DNA of 8,249 bases from an uncultured Eubacterium sp. (lineage in GTDB: Bacteria > Bacillota > Clostridia > Oscillospirales > Acutalibacteraceae): positions 1-8,249 of the forward strand of contig CAMFQI010000032.1 of the NCBI GenBank assembly GCA_945980015.1, given 5' to 3'. Below are positions 1-4,918 of this stretch, in pieces. Below the pieces are notes generated by a model, which ran no database searches, had not been told where the DNA came from, and saw only the letters and a list, made by a program, of their open reading frames with translations. The position numbers were made by a program, and so were the translations under genes. Numbering within the stretch: position 1 is the first letter of the stretch; every line of letters starts with the position of its first letter.

Positions 1-112
1 GTCGCTCTCGGTTTTGTTGTTTATCAATTCACGATTAATATTTCAAATGCATTTTTATATAACATTAGCAAACAAAGTTGGCAGATGATTTTGGTATTGC
101 GCCAATTGGTTA
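1..112. other. No supported gene at the left edge
   Basis: Plus-strand frame 1 is open from the window edge to a TAA at 154-156, but its conceptual product resembles nothing I recognise. A strong sigmaA-type promoter lies inside its last third. No other frame or the minus strand gives a recognisable product. I treat this stretch as intergenic or as the uninformative tail of an unseen upstream gene. Confidence 0.3.
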
Positions 113-141
113 TTGCAAAAATAATGTCTCTATGCTACAAT
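113..141 (+). promoter_or_regulatory. SigmaA-type promoter for the Cys4/AIM24 unit
   Basis: The -35 box TTGCAA (113-118) is separated by exactly 17 bases from the -10 box TACAAT (136-141). A TGC directly precedes the -10 box (133-135), giving an extended -10. Transcription would start near 148 and leave a leader of about 190 bases before the ATG at 341. No other promoter of similar quality lies between here and 341. Confidence 0.6.
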
Positions 142-189
142 GAAAGAGCCAAATAATCACATTTTAATATTCTATTTATGACCAGAACG

Positions 190-290
190 GCATTTTTATA
201 TCTTGATAAAAATACATGCTCTTATTTGCATACGAATTTGTTGTATTCTATGTGATATTGTTTGGCGACAGTTGGAGCCATGTGTTTTTT
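190..290 (+). promoter_or_regulatory. Structured leader upstream of the Cys4 gene
   Basis: The leader contains two further foldable segments before the terminator. One is an AT stem with arms at 192-199 and 206-213. The other is a hairpin at 263-280 with TGGC/GCCA arms enclosing opposed GA dinucleotides, followed by a run of six T (285-290). I do not recognise a known riboswitch class. A 25-codon frame starting at ATG 178 has no ribosome binding site and I do not call it. Confidence 0.3.
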
Positions 291-321
291 ATGCGTATAG
301 CTTCGGCTGTACGCATTTTTT
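291..321 (+). terminator. UUCG-capped intrinsic terminator or attenuator
   Basis: Eleven-base arms (291-301 and 306-316) pair with one G-U, close with C-G around a TTCG tetraloop, and run into six T (316-321). It lies downstream of the promoter at 113-141 and only a few bases before the ribosome binding site of the gene at 341. That position suits conditional termination (attenuation) of the unit better than termination of an upstream gene. What would prevent hairpin formation is not evident. Confidence 0.65.
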
Positions 322-340
322 ATTAGAAGGAGGAAACGTT

Positions 341-580
341 ATGTCAACAAGACCAGGATATCAATTAGTTTCAAAATACACAAAAATGTGTGCATTTTGC
401 AAACATTTTCAAGCATATGATGGTAGTGTTAGTTATCGAATTCCTGAGGGTGCTCCAATAGGCTCAAGAGAAGTCAGCAAAACACTTTTAGGAGTATGTG
501 AAGCAACTCATAGAACACGCAGACGAGCTAATAGTAGCATTTGTAGCACTAAAAACTATATTGAAACCAGATCGATATAA
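341..580 (+). CDS. Small four-cysteine protein, putative metal-binding module
   Basis: The product is 79 residues. The ATG at 341 was chosen because an exceptionally good ribosome binding site (AGAAGGAGG, 326-333) sits seven bases upstream; a longer reading from 203 would run through the terminator hairpin and has no such site. Cysteines lie at C17 and C20 (CAFC), C53 (GVC) and C68 (SIC). This spacing resembles small four-cysteine modules in Firmicutes where two separated CxxC-like halves bind one metal ion; zinc binding is inferred. The middle and C-terminus are basic (RTRRRA at 59-64). There is no signal peptide or membrane segment. It is followed after 33 bases by the AIM24-family gene, so the two are probably co-transcribed. 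I cannot name a family or function. Confidence 0.7.
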   Translation: MSTRPGYQLVSKYTKMCAFCKHFQAYDGSVSYRIPEGAPIGSREVSKTLLGVCEATHRTRRRANSSICSTKNYIETRSI

Positions 581-613
581 GATAACTAATTAATATTTTA
601 GGAGATACATAAT

Positions 614-1453
614 ATGTTAATTAACGGTTTAACCAACGACTATAAGCAAATAGTTGAGCAAAAGGGTATATTTGGTATCCTTGAGTATGAGAAAGATTTA
701 AGCGTAAGTGCTGACAACGCTTATGAGCAATACTTTATGTCAAAAATGAATGTTAGACGCCGTCAGGTTATCATATCATTGGAAAATGATGCCTGTCGAA
801 TGGAAGCAGGAGCTTTACAATGGATGGTAGGCAATATTACAGTTGATACCGATGTTAAGGACACCTCCGACTTTCTTGGAAAGGTTATGAAAGGAGCGGT
901 TACAAATGAATCTGTTGTAAAACCACTTTATTCTGGCACAGGCTGTATTGTTTTGGAACCTACATATAAATTTCCTATTATGATAGATGTTGCAGAGTGG
1001 GGACCTCAAGGTGTAACTATCTCTGATGGAATGTATTATGCTAGTGAGAAAACAGTAGGGGTTGGCATTGCTACAAGAAAGAATATATCATCATCAATAT
1101 TAGGTGGTGAGGGTATTTTTAATGTTAACCTTTCTGGTTCAGGAATTGCTGTGTTAGAAAGTGAAGCACCTATGACAGAACTTGTTGAAATTGAATTACA
1201 AAATGAAGAATTAAGATTGGATGGTAAATACGCTGTTTGTTGGTCAACCTCCCTTGATTTTACTGTTGAAAAGGCTACAAGCACATTAGCAGGCTCGCTT
1301 GTATCAAAGGAGGGCTTCTTAAATGTGTTTAGAGGTACAGGCAAGGTTTGGATTAGCCCTGTTGCATCATATAAATCAATATTAAATTCATCTGTTGGTT
1401 CTCAAGTACAAAAGGTAGCAAAGACAGCTAGGAATTTCATTCCATTTGGATAA
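614..1453 (+). CDS. AIM24 family (DUF124-type) protein
   Basis: The product is 279 residues. The ATG has AGGAG at 600-604, nine bases upstream. The sequence is a long run of short beta strands with the AIM24-family character: an early RRRQVIISLENDACRMEAGA segment (48-67), a glycine-rich turn (G164-G167) leading into FNVNLSGSGIAVLES, and the closing GFLNVFRGTGKVWISP (234-249). The family is widespread in bacteria and related to yeast Aim24; its bacterial role is undefined, and no catalytic residues can be assigned. Length is normal and the gene looks intact. No signal peptide or membrane helix is visible, so a cytoplasmic protein is likely. The C-terminal 30 residues lie outside the domain and are basic. 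It shares a unit with the four-cysteine protein. Third-position use is more AT-rich than in genes after 2300, which may hint at separate origin. Confidence 0.82.
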   Translation: MLINGLTNDYKQIVEQKGIFGILEYEKDLSVSADNAYEQYFMSKMNVRRRQVIISLENDACRMEAGALQWMVGNITVDTDVKDTSDFLGKVMKGAVTNESVVKPLYSGTGCIVLEPTYKFPIMIDVAEWGPQGVTISDGMYYASEKTVGVGIATRKNISSSILGGEGIFNVNLSGSGIAVLESEAPMTELVEIELQNEELRLDGKYAVCWSTSLDFTVEKATSTLAGSLVSKEGFLNVFRGTGKVWISPVASYKSILNSSVGSQVQKVAKTARNFIPFG

Positions 1454-1472
1454 TTAAAATTAATCGTTTAGT

Positions 1473-1499
1473 ACTAAAATTTTGTCACAACATTTTAGT
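1473..1499 (+). other. Hairpin after the AIM24 gene
   Basis: Eight-base arms ACTAAAAT (1473-1480) and ATTTTAGT (1492-1499) flank an 11-base loop, 20 bases after the AIM24 stop. A second small palindrome, TGCCAACCTTGGCA, lies at 1504-1517. Neither is followed by a proper T-run, so they are weak terminator candidates. The stronger hairpin at 1547-1584 may serve instead. Confidence 0.3.
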
Positions 1500-1546
1500 T
1501 ATGTGCCAACCTTGGCATTAAAATAAATATTTAGTCCGGATATTAA

Positions 1547-1584
1547 AACTCCCTTGTAGTGTATTTTTGTGCTACAAGGGAGTT
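1547..1584. terminator. Perfect 13-bp hairpin between convergent ends
   Basis: The arms AACTCCCTTGTAG (1547-1559) and CTACAAGGGAGTT (1572-1584) are perfectly complementary around a 12-base loop. It lies between the AIM24 gene (plus) and the glyoxalase remnant (minus). Neither side has a strong T-run: the plus side continues AATTATTTG and the minus side TTAATATCC. It may work as a bidirectional terminator of moderate strength; the stem itself is beyond doubt. Confidence 0.5.
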
Positions 1585-1610
1585 AATTATTTGAGAATAT
1601 ATATCAAGAA

Positions 1611-1736
1611 TTACGGTAAAATTTCGAGCCAATAGCCGTCGGGGTCTTCGATGAAATAAACTCCCATTTCGTGATTTTCAAAGCAAATGTATTCCATTTC
1701 CTCGTGCTTTTTGTATGTAATCAGACCAAATATTGT
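1611..1736 (-). pseudogene. C-terminal remnant of a lactoylglutathione lyase-like (VOC/glyoxalase) gene
   Basis: The minus strand holds 41 open codons ending in TAA (1611-1613) and blocked upstream by an in-frame TAA (1737-1739). The translation contains KKHEEM, ICFENHEMGVYFIEDPDG and YWLEILP. This is the characteristic last strand region of clostridial glyoxalase I-like VOC proteins, where the E of the YWLEI motif is a metal ligand. Family members have roughly 120-130 residues, so about two thirds, including the N-terminal beta-alpha-beta-beta-beta half and its metal ligands, is gone. There is no start codon with a ribosome binding site. No further glyoxalase sequence is found upstream in other frames, where the 5S-like RNA begins, so this is truncation by rearrangement rather than a frameshift. 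It cannot form an active enzyme. Confidence 0.75.
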
Positions 1737-1751
1737 TTATAATAACCCCCC

Positions 1752-1796
1752 ATAAAAACAAAGGCTCTTGCAAAAAAATAATAGTGCAAGAGCTTT
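1752..1796 (-). terminator. Intrinsic terminator of the 5S-like RNA
   Basis: The arms GCTCTTGCA (1764-1772) and TGCAAGAGC (1785-1793), extended by a G-U and two A-T pairs, enclose an A/T-rich 12-base loop. On the minus strand the stem is followed by CTTTGTTTTTAT, an adequate U-tract. The upstream arm is shared with the CTCTT end of the 5S-like core, so the terminator has taken over the strand that would form helix II in a true 5S rRNA. Confidence 0.6.
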
Positions 1797-1852
1797 ACTA
1801 CTGTGTTCGGAATAGGAACAGGTTATCTCAATTTTTATCAGTACCAACTGAC
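1753..1852 (-). ncRNA. 5S-rRNA-like small RNA or 5S rRNA fragment
   Basis: Read on the minus strand, 1824 to 1788 closely matches the universally conserved loop B/helix III/loop C part of 5S rRNA: AACCTGTTCC, then a short variable step, then CCGAACACAGTAGT, AAAG and CTCTT. Typical clostridial 5S rRNA reads ACACCTGTTCCCAT, CCGAACACAG and AGTTAAGCTCTT in the same order and spacing. The 5' and 3' parts of 5S rRNA (helices I, IV and V) are not recognisable. In their place the CTCTTGCA segment pairs with TGCAAGAG to form a terminator hairpin. A minus-strand promoter lies just upstream (1859-1888), so a free RNA of about 100 nt is plausible. It could instead be a decayed 5S gene. The match is seen directly; expression and function are inferred. 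Confidence 0.6.
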
Positions 1853-1858
1853 ATAATC

Positions 1859-1888
1859 ATAGTATCACAAATAAAAAATTTTTTTCAA
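1859..1888 (-). promoter_or_regulatory. SigmaA-type promoter for the 5S-like RNA
   Basis: On the minus strand, TTGAAA (1888-1883) is followed after 18 bases by TACTAT (1864-1859), preceded by TGA to give an extended -10. The predicted start is near 1852, just before the 5S-like segment. The -35 box directly abuts the -35 box of the opposite promoter at 1889-1894. Confidence 0.5.
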
Positions 1889-1938
1889 TTGACATTGCCA
1901 AATATTTTCATTAGTATTTTTGTTTGTGATACACAAAC
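1862..1938. promoter_or_regulatory. Inverted GTATCACAAA boxes around the divergent promoters
   Basis: GTATCACAAA (1862-1871) reappears inverted as TTTGTGATAC (1923-1932), flanking the promoter pair. The right copy is also half of a perfect palindrome, GTTTGTG-ATA-CACAAAC (1922-1938), at the predicted plus-strand start. The left copy overlaps the minus-strand -10 box. The arrangement suits a regulator binding both ends, but the palindrome could also act as a 5' RNA hairpin. Confidence 0.4.
1889..1917 (+). promoter_or_regulatory. SigmaA-type promoter upstream of the spore protein gene
   Basis: A perfect -35 TTGACA (1889-1894) and -10 TAGTAT (1912-1917) are separated by 17 bases. Transcription would start near 1924 and give a leader of about 115 bases to the ATG at 2040. 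Spore protein genes are normally driven by sigmaG in the forespore; I could not find a convincing sigmaG promoter here, so the match to the vegetative consensus is noteworthy. Confidence 0.5.
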
Positions 1939-1962
1939 TATTTTTGCAAGCGGTTAACAAAA

Positions 1963-2016
1963 TGATTTGCAAGGGCGCAATACGTTCATGTACATCATTT
2001 TCGCCCTTGTAAATTA
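1963..2016 (+). promoter_or_regulatory. Long leader hairpin before the spore protein gene
   Basis: The arms 1963-1977 and 2002-2016 pair over 15 bases, including GC-rich CAAGGGCG/CGCCCTTG, around a loop that contains the small palindrome TGTACA. No T-run follows, so it is not an intrinsic terminator. It ends eight bases before the ribosome binding site (GAGAGGTG, 2024-2031) and may affect mRNA stability or translation. Confidence 0.45.
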
Positions 2017-2039
2017 AGATAAAGAGAGGTGTATGCACA

Positions 2040-2225
2040 ATGGCAAAGAATACAGTTCCGGAGGCTAAGGAAGCCTTGAACAGATTTAAGATGGAGGCTG
2101 CCGCAGAGGTTGGTGTTAACCTTAAAAACGGCTACAACGGCGACCTTACTTCAAAGCAGGCAGGTTCAGTAGGCGGTCAGATGGTTAAAAAGATGATTAA
2201 GGCTTACGAAGAATCGATGAAGTAA
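2040..2225 (+). CDS. Alpha/beta-type small acid-soluble spore protein (SASP)
   Basis: The product is 61 residues. It is a DNA-binding protein that saturates the spore chromosome and protects it from UV and chemical damage, and is degraded at germination by the GPR protease. The family signature is clear: NTVPEAKEALNRFKMEAAAE near the N-terminus, with the GPR site expected around E19, then GVNLKNGYNGDLTSKQAGSV, then GGQMVKKMIKAYEESM. These are the two helix segments with the conserved GVNL and GSVGG turns. Length is typical. The start is set by GAGAGGTG at 2024-2031. It appears monocistronic and is followed by a strong hairpin terminator. The upstream promoter looks vegetative rather than sigmaG-like, which is unusual for the family. 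Confidence 0.95.
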   Translation: MAKNTVPEAKEALNRFKMEAAAEVGVNLKNGYNGDLTSKQAGSVGGQMVKKMIKAYEESMK

Positions 2226-2242
2226 AAGCATTATTGAATGAA

Positions 2243-2276
2243 AAATGACGGTTGTTCAAAAGGACAGCCGTCATTT
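2243..2276. terminator. Bidirectional terminator between SASP and DUF3048 genes
   Basis: Fifteen-base arms (2243-2257 and 2262-2276) pair around an AAAA loop, with two G-U pairs. The plus side runs into TTTGTTATAT and the minus side into TTTTTCATT. It sits between the stops of two convergent genes and probably serves both. Confidence 0.8.
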
Positions 2277-2304
2277 GTTATATAAGATATCTTATTTTTG
2301 CCTA

Positions 2305-3783
2305 TTAATTTTGGGTGTCGGTTATAACCGAGTATGCGCCGGAATGGTTCGACGAGCCGTAGCCGATATAGGTTTTTCCCGGATTGAGCGAAATCTCATT
2401 GCCGTTCAAATCCTTCATCCAAAGCTTTGAATCTGCTACGCCCCAGCTTATCTCAACGCTCGTACCCTCAGAGCAAATTAAACCCGTGCCGCCGCTGAGC
2501 TCATAATTACAATACGTTTCGCTTTTGCCTGAGCCCTTGTAGTTTTCCTTAACAACATACTGCGTTTTGTCAAGAAGCAAAATCAGATTTTCCCATTCGA
2601 CGCCTGAAGCTCCGAATTTTGAATCAAAGTCGGCGGTGGTGTATTTATGACTTTCTTCATTATAGGTAAACACAGCATTCTTCGGACAGTTCGACGACCA
2701 CTTAAATCTTACCTTAAGTGCCGCATTGTCCGAAAGCTCTCTCGTCTTTTCATTAAAGCTCAAGGCAGTAAATTTTGCGTTATTGAGCGTTGTATCAATT
2801 TTCTTTTCGTTCAGCAAAGCCTCGACATTTTCACCGTTTAGAAAGCCTGTATGTTCAACCGTGCTCGTTCTCGAATAATCCCTGCCGAAATACTTTCCGC
2901 CCTCGCTGAGTGAAAGCAAATTAATATGGTCAATATTCTTGCTTGCAAAAACATCGTCTGCGCCTACATAACCGCCGCCTGAATGTGAAAGTCCGGCGTG
3001 AATGAATATTGCATTAAAAAGCTGTGAAAAATAGATAAAAGGCGGTCTTGCGCTTCTTGTAGGTCCGACCTGCTTTGGAATACTGCTGTAATCGGCGTAG
3101 AAAAACAACATTCTTGTTGAAAATTCACTCTCGCCCTCCAAAACAATGTCGGCCTGCTTTATTCCCCATTGAGGCTTTACTGAGGCAGTCGAATACTCAT
3201 TTTCAACAACGACTGCAACAGGACGCTTGTCAACTGCGTTTTCGTTAAATCCGCTTTCACCCGTCAACGGATTTTTCGGTGATGTGTCAACGGTGACAGG
3301 CTGAGTTGCAGCAACAACAGGAGCAGTTGTCTGAGCTTCTGGTTCCTTACTTTTATCGTAGAACAAGCCGAAATATATTCCAAGCGCAATCGCAATTACG
3401 GCACAAACAGAAACGGCAATTAGTACTGCCCTGCCCTTTGCGTTTTTCTTCGGCTCCTGTTCAACATATTCGTCCTGCTCGTAATCGGCAAAATAAAAAT
3501 CCTTCTTCTGCTCGTCGGAAGAGTCCTCGCTTTGTTCAATAGGCTCATCGTCCTGAGGAGCTTCTTCATTTTGTATATTATCGTCAGGCGAAGCTTCTTC
3601 CTCTATCTTAAGATTGTCACTAACTTCCTGCGAAGGTTCATCTGTTTTTTCGTCGGTATCATCAATGGTGCTTATCGAAAAAATTTCCTGCTTGCCGTCT
3701 TCGACTGTTTCTTCAACTTTAATATCCGATTGTTTTCTTTCTTTAAGTTCTTTAAGTATCTTGTCTATTTCTCTATCGTCCAT
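2305..3783 (-). CDS. Membrane-anchored DUF3048 (YerB-like) protein
   Basis: The product is 492 residues. Residues 1-112 are a hydrophilic, strongly acidic tail rich in E, D, S and Q with no predicted fold. A single membrane helix follows (about 118-140) with positive residues (KKNAKGR) just before it, so the tail should be cytoplasmic and the rest outside. After a T/P/V-rich linker (143-168) comes the DUF3048 domain: NPLTG (171-175), RPVAVVVEN, GIKQADIVLEGESE, TRMLFFYADYS, QVGPTRSARP (238-247) and IFIHAGLSHSGG. The C-terminal half ends GNEISLNPGKTYIGYG (461-476). Bacillus YerB is a lipoprotein of unknown function; here a transmembrane anchor replaces the lipobox. The start is the only in-frame option, as a stop lies five codons upstream, but its ribosome binding site (GAGAGGAG, 3800-3807) is an unusual 16 bases away. 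Function is unknown; an envelope or spore-coat role is only a guess. Confidence 0.88.
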   Translation of the reverse strand: MDDREIDKILKELKERKQSDIKVEETVEDGKQEIFSISTIDDTDEKTDEPSQEVSDNLKIEEEASPDDNIQNEEAPQDDEPIEQSEDSSDEQKKDFYFADYEQDEYVEQEPKKNAKGRAVLIAVSVCAVIAIALGIYFGLFYDKSKEPEAQTTAPVVAATQPVTVDTSPKNPLTGESGFNENAVDKRPVAVVVENEYSTASVKPQWGIKQADIVLEGESEFSTRMLFFYADYSSIPKQVGPTRSARPPFIYFSQLFNAIFIHAGLSHSGGGYVGADDVFASKNIDHINLLSLSEGGKYFGRDYSRTSTVEHTGFLNGENVEALLNEKKIDTTLNNAKFTALSFNEKTRELSDNAALKVRFKWSSNCPKNAVFTYNEESHKYTTADFDSKFGASGVEWENLILLLDKTQYVVKENYKGSGKSETYCNYELSGGTGLICSEGTSVEISWGVADSKLWMKDLNGNEISLNPGKTYIGYGSSNHSGAYSVITDTQN

Positions 3784-3822
3784 ATTTTGCTTTGATTAGC
3801 TCCTCTCGTTAAATACCAATTC

Positions 3823-3851
3823 ATTATAGCAGTAAAACCTACTTTTTTCTA
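3823..3851 (-). promoter_or_regulatory. Promoter of the DUF3048 gene
   Basis: The minus strand carries an extended -10, TGC followed by a perfect TATAAT (3828-3823), and a weak -35 TAGAAA (3851-3846) at 17-base spacing. The start would be near 3816, giving a short leader of about 33 bases that includes the distant ribosome binding site. Confidence 0.65.
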
Positions 3852-3876
3852 CAATAATTACTAAATTGTAACACTA

Positions 3877-3905
3877 TTGAAAAAAAATCAGCTTTAGTAT
3901 ATAAT
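3877..3905 (+). promoter_or_regulatory. Promoter of the 207-aa gene
   Basis: TTGAAA (3877-3882), a 17-base spacer and a perfect TATAAT (3900-3905) make a strong sigmaA-type promoter. Transcription would begin near 3912, only a few bases before the GAGAGG ribosome binding site at 3915-3920, so the leader is almost absent. It is divergent from the DUF3048 promoter. Confidence 0.7.
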
Positions 3906-3927
3906 ATCAGTAAAGAGAGGTGTGCTT

Positions 3928-4551
3928 ATGCCTAAAACGATACCTATAATTATTGCAAACGACAAAATCCTCGTTAAAGAAAAGGACTCCGACAAGTTTG
4001 TTACCTACGAGCCGTCGGGTATTGAAAACGAGCCTAATATACCGTTTTTTCATCAATTTGCAAAAAAGATTAGCGAAAGTCAATATTATTTTAAGGAATT
4101 TATGAAAAAGCTCTACGGCAAAAAGGTGAACAAATATGTTCTCGCTATTATTGTGCCCGATGATACGAGCGCATTGGAGCATATTTTCATTAACGAGTTT
4201 TTCCTGCACAGCGACGCATGTAAGGCAGTTGCGCAAATAACAATGGCGCAAACGCTTTCAAAAAGTCATACGAGATATATTTCAATCTCACGTTCTCACA
4301 GAAACATTGTTCTTCAGTATATCGCAAACGGCGAAATTCTTGCACAGCGTCTTTACGATACCGATAATTACGAGCCGTCGCAGATTATTGAGGATGCAAA
4401 GCGTATTCATATCGACGTTGAATATTCCGGTGTTCCCGTATTCATTAATAATTTCAATATGAATATGGACGATTTTGCCGATTTAGGCTATGTTATTACG
4501 ACCAAGGATTTCCTCGACAAAATTGCAAATGTTCACACAGAAAAAGTATAA
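3928..4551 (+). CDS. Conserved-looking protein of unknown function, 207 aa
   Basis: The start is ATG 3928, seven bases after GAGAGG (3915-3920); a GTG six bases earlier is too close to that site. I do not recognise a family with confidence. It is a mixed alpha/beta, soluble-looking protein without signal or membrane segment. The first 30 residues look like paired beta strands (TIPIIIANDKILVKE, DKFVTYEP). Residues 68-140 read as strand (YVLAIIVPDD), helix (SALEHIFINEFF), strand, then another strand pair ending NIVLQYIANGEI. That order loosely recalls the second half of the MreB/actin-like ATPase fold, where VP...E precedes a helix, but no phosphate-binding DxG motifs are seen, so ATP binding is doubtful. 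It shares a transcript with the 62-aa gene 40 bases downstream. Confidence 0.75.
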   Translation: MPKTIPIIIANDKILVKEKDSDKFVTYEPSGIENEPNIPFFHQFAKKISESQYYFKEFMKKLYGKKVNKYVLAIIVPDDTSALEHIFINEFFLHSDACKAVAQITMAQTLSKSHTRYISISRSHRNIVLQYIANGEILAQRLYDTDNYEPSQIIEDAKRIHIDVEYSGVPVFINNFNMNMDDFADLGYVITTKDFLDKIANVHTEKV

Positions 4552-4591
4552 AACTATCGCCCTTGCAAAAAATAATGCAGGGGTGATTTTT

Positions 4592-4780
4592 GTGAAAAAA
4601 AGAAAGAACAAAAAAGCAAATGACGACTTGGGCAACACAAGAGAAATCATAGATTTGTCGAAATTCATTTATCCGGATATGGTAAATCTCGACACAAACG
4701 GCTCATACACCGGCATAACCGAGGACACATACTATAACGGCGAGCTTGAGGAACCTGTTCAGGACGCAGATGATTTATAA
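4592..4780 (+). CDS. Small conserved-looking protein, 62 aa, GTG start
   Basis: I chose the GTG at 4592 because GGGGTGA (4580-4586) stands at proper spacing and the translation becomes plausible from there (MKKRKNKKANDD). Reading from an earlier ATG would overlap the preceding gene without a binding site. The N-terminus is highly basic and lysine-rich; the rest is acidic, with a C-terminal stretch GSYTGITEDTYYN and the ending EEPVQDADDL. From memory, a GSYTG plus PVQDADDL ending recurs in short hypothetical proteins of Clostridia, so the gene is likely real and under selection. No domain or function is known to me, and there is no signal or membrane segment. It is probably co-transcribed with the 207-aa gene and closed by the terminator at 4805. 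Confidence 0.7.
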   Translation: MKKRKNKKANDDLGNTREIIDLSKFIYPDMVNLDTNGSYTGITEDTYYNGELEEPVQDADDL

Positions 4781-4804
4781 TTAATACGAAAACAAAATTC
4801 ATTT

Positions 4805-4845
4805 GAGGCTTTGATAAAACAATTATCAAGCCTCTTTTCTTCTTT
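4805..4845 (+). terminator. Intrinsic terminator after the 62-aa gene
   Basis: GAGGCTTTGATAA (4805-4817) pairs with TTATCAAGCCTC (4823-4834) with one bulged T, and is followed by TTTTCTTCTTT. It ends the 3928-4780 unit. Confidence 0.85.
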
Positions 4846-4858
4846 GCAAAGGTTTTAC

Positions 4859-4897
4859 AATATCAAAAAAGAAAATTTGATATTCGCAGGATATAAT
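4859..4897 (+). promoter_or_regulatory. Promoter with operator-like palindrome for the GtrA operon
   Basis: A perfect -10 TATAAT lies at 4892-4897 without a recognisable -35 box. Where the -35 should be (4869-4874) lies the middle of an inverted repeat: AATATCAAA (4859-4867), eight purines, TTTGATATT (4876-4884). This suits a regulator-dependent promoter, either activated or repressed at the palindrome. The repeat lies upstream of the predicted start, so it would act as DNA rather than RNA. Confidence 0.45.
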
Positions 4898-4918
4898 GTA
4901 GTTAAAGGATGTGAGAAA

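Noticed and set aside
1..156. Open plus-strand frame from the window edge to a TAA at 154-156
   Set aside because: Only 51 codons, no recognisable similarity, and a strong promoter lies within it. It could be a gene tail, but nothing supports that.
178..255. A 25-codon possible leader peptide starting at ATG 178
   Set aside because: No ribosome binding site and no run of one amino acid typical of attenuation peptides.
1858..1864. CATAGTA as a possible sigmaG -10 box for the spore protein gene
   Set aside because: No convincing -35 partner at the right distance, and the same bases form the minus-strand -10 box of the 5S-like RNA.
1733..1957. A 74-codon plus-strand open frame across the 5S-like region
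   Set aside because: No ribosome binding site, runs through hairpins and two promoters, and its composition is that of AT-rich non-coding DNA.
1967..4568. TTGCAAGGGCG (1967-1977) recurring inverted at 4558-4568
   Set aside because: An 11-base match is expected by chance several times in a window of this size.
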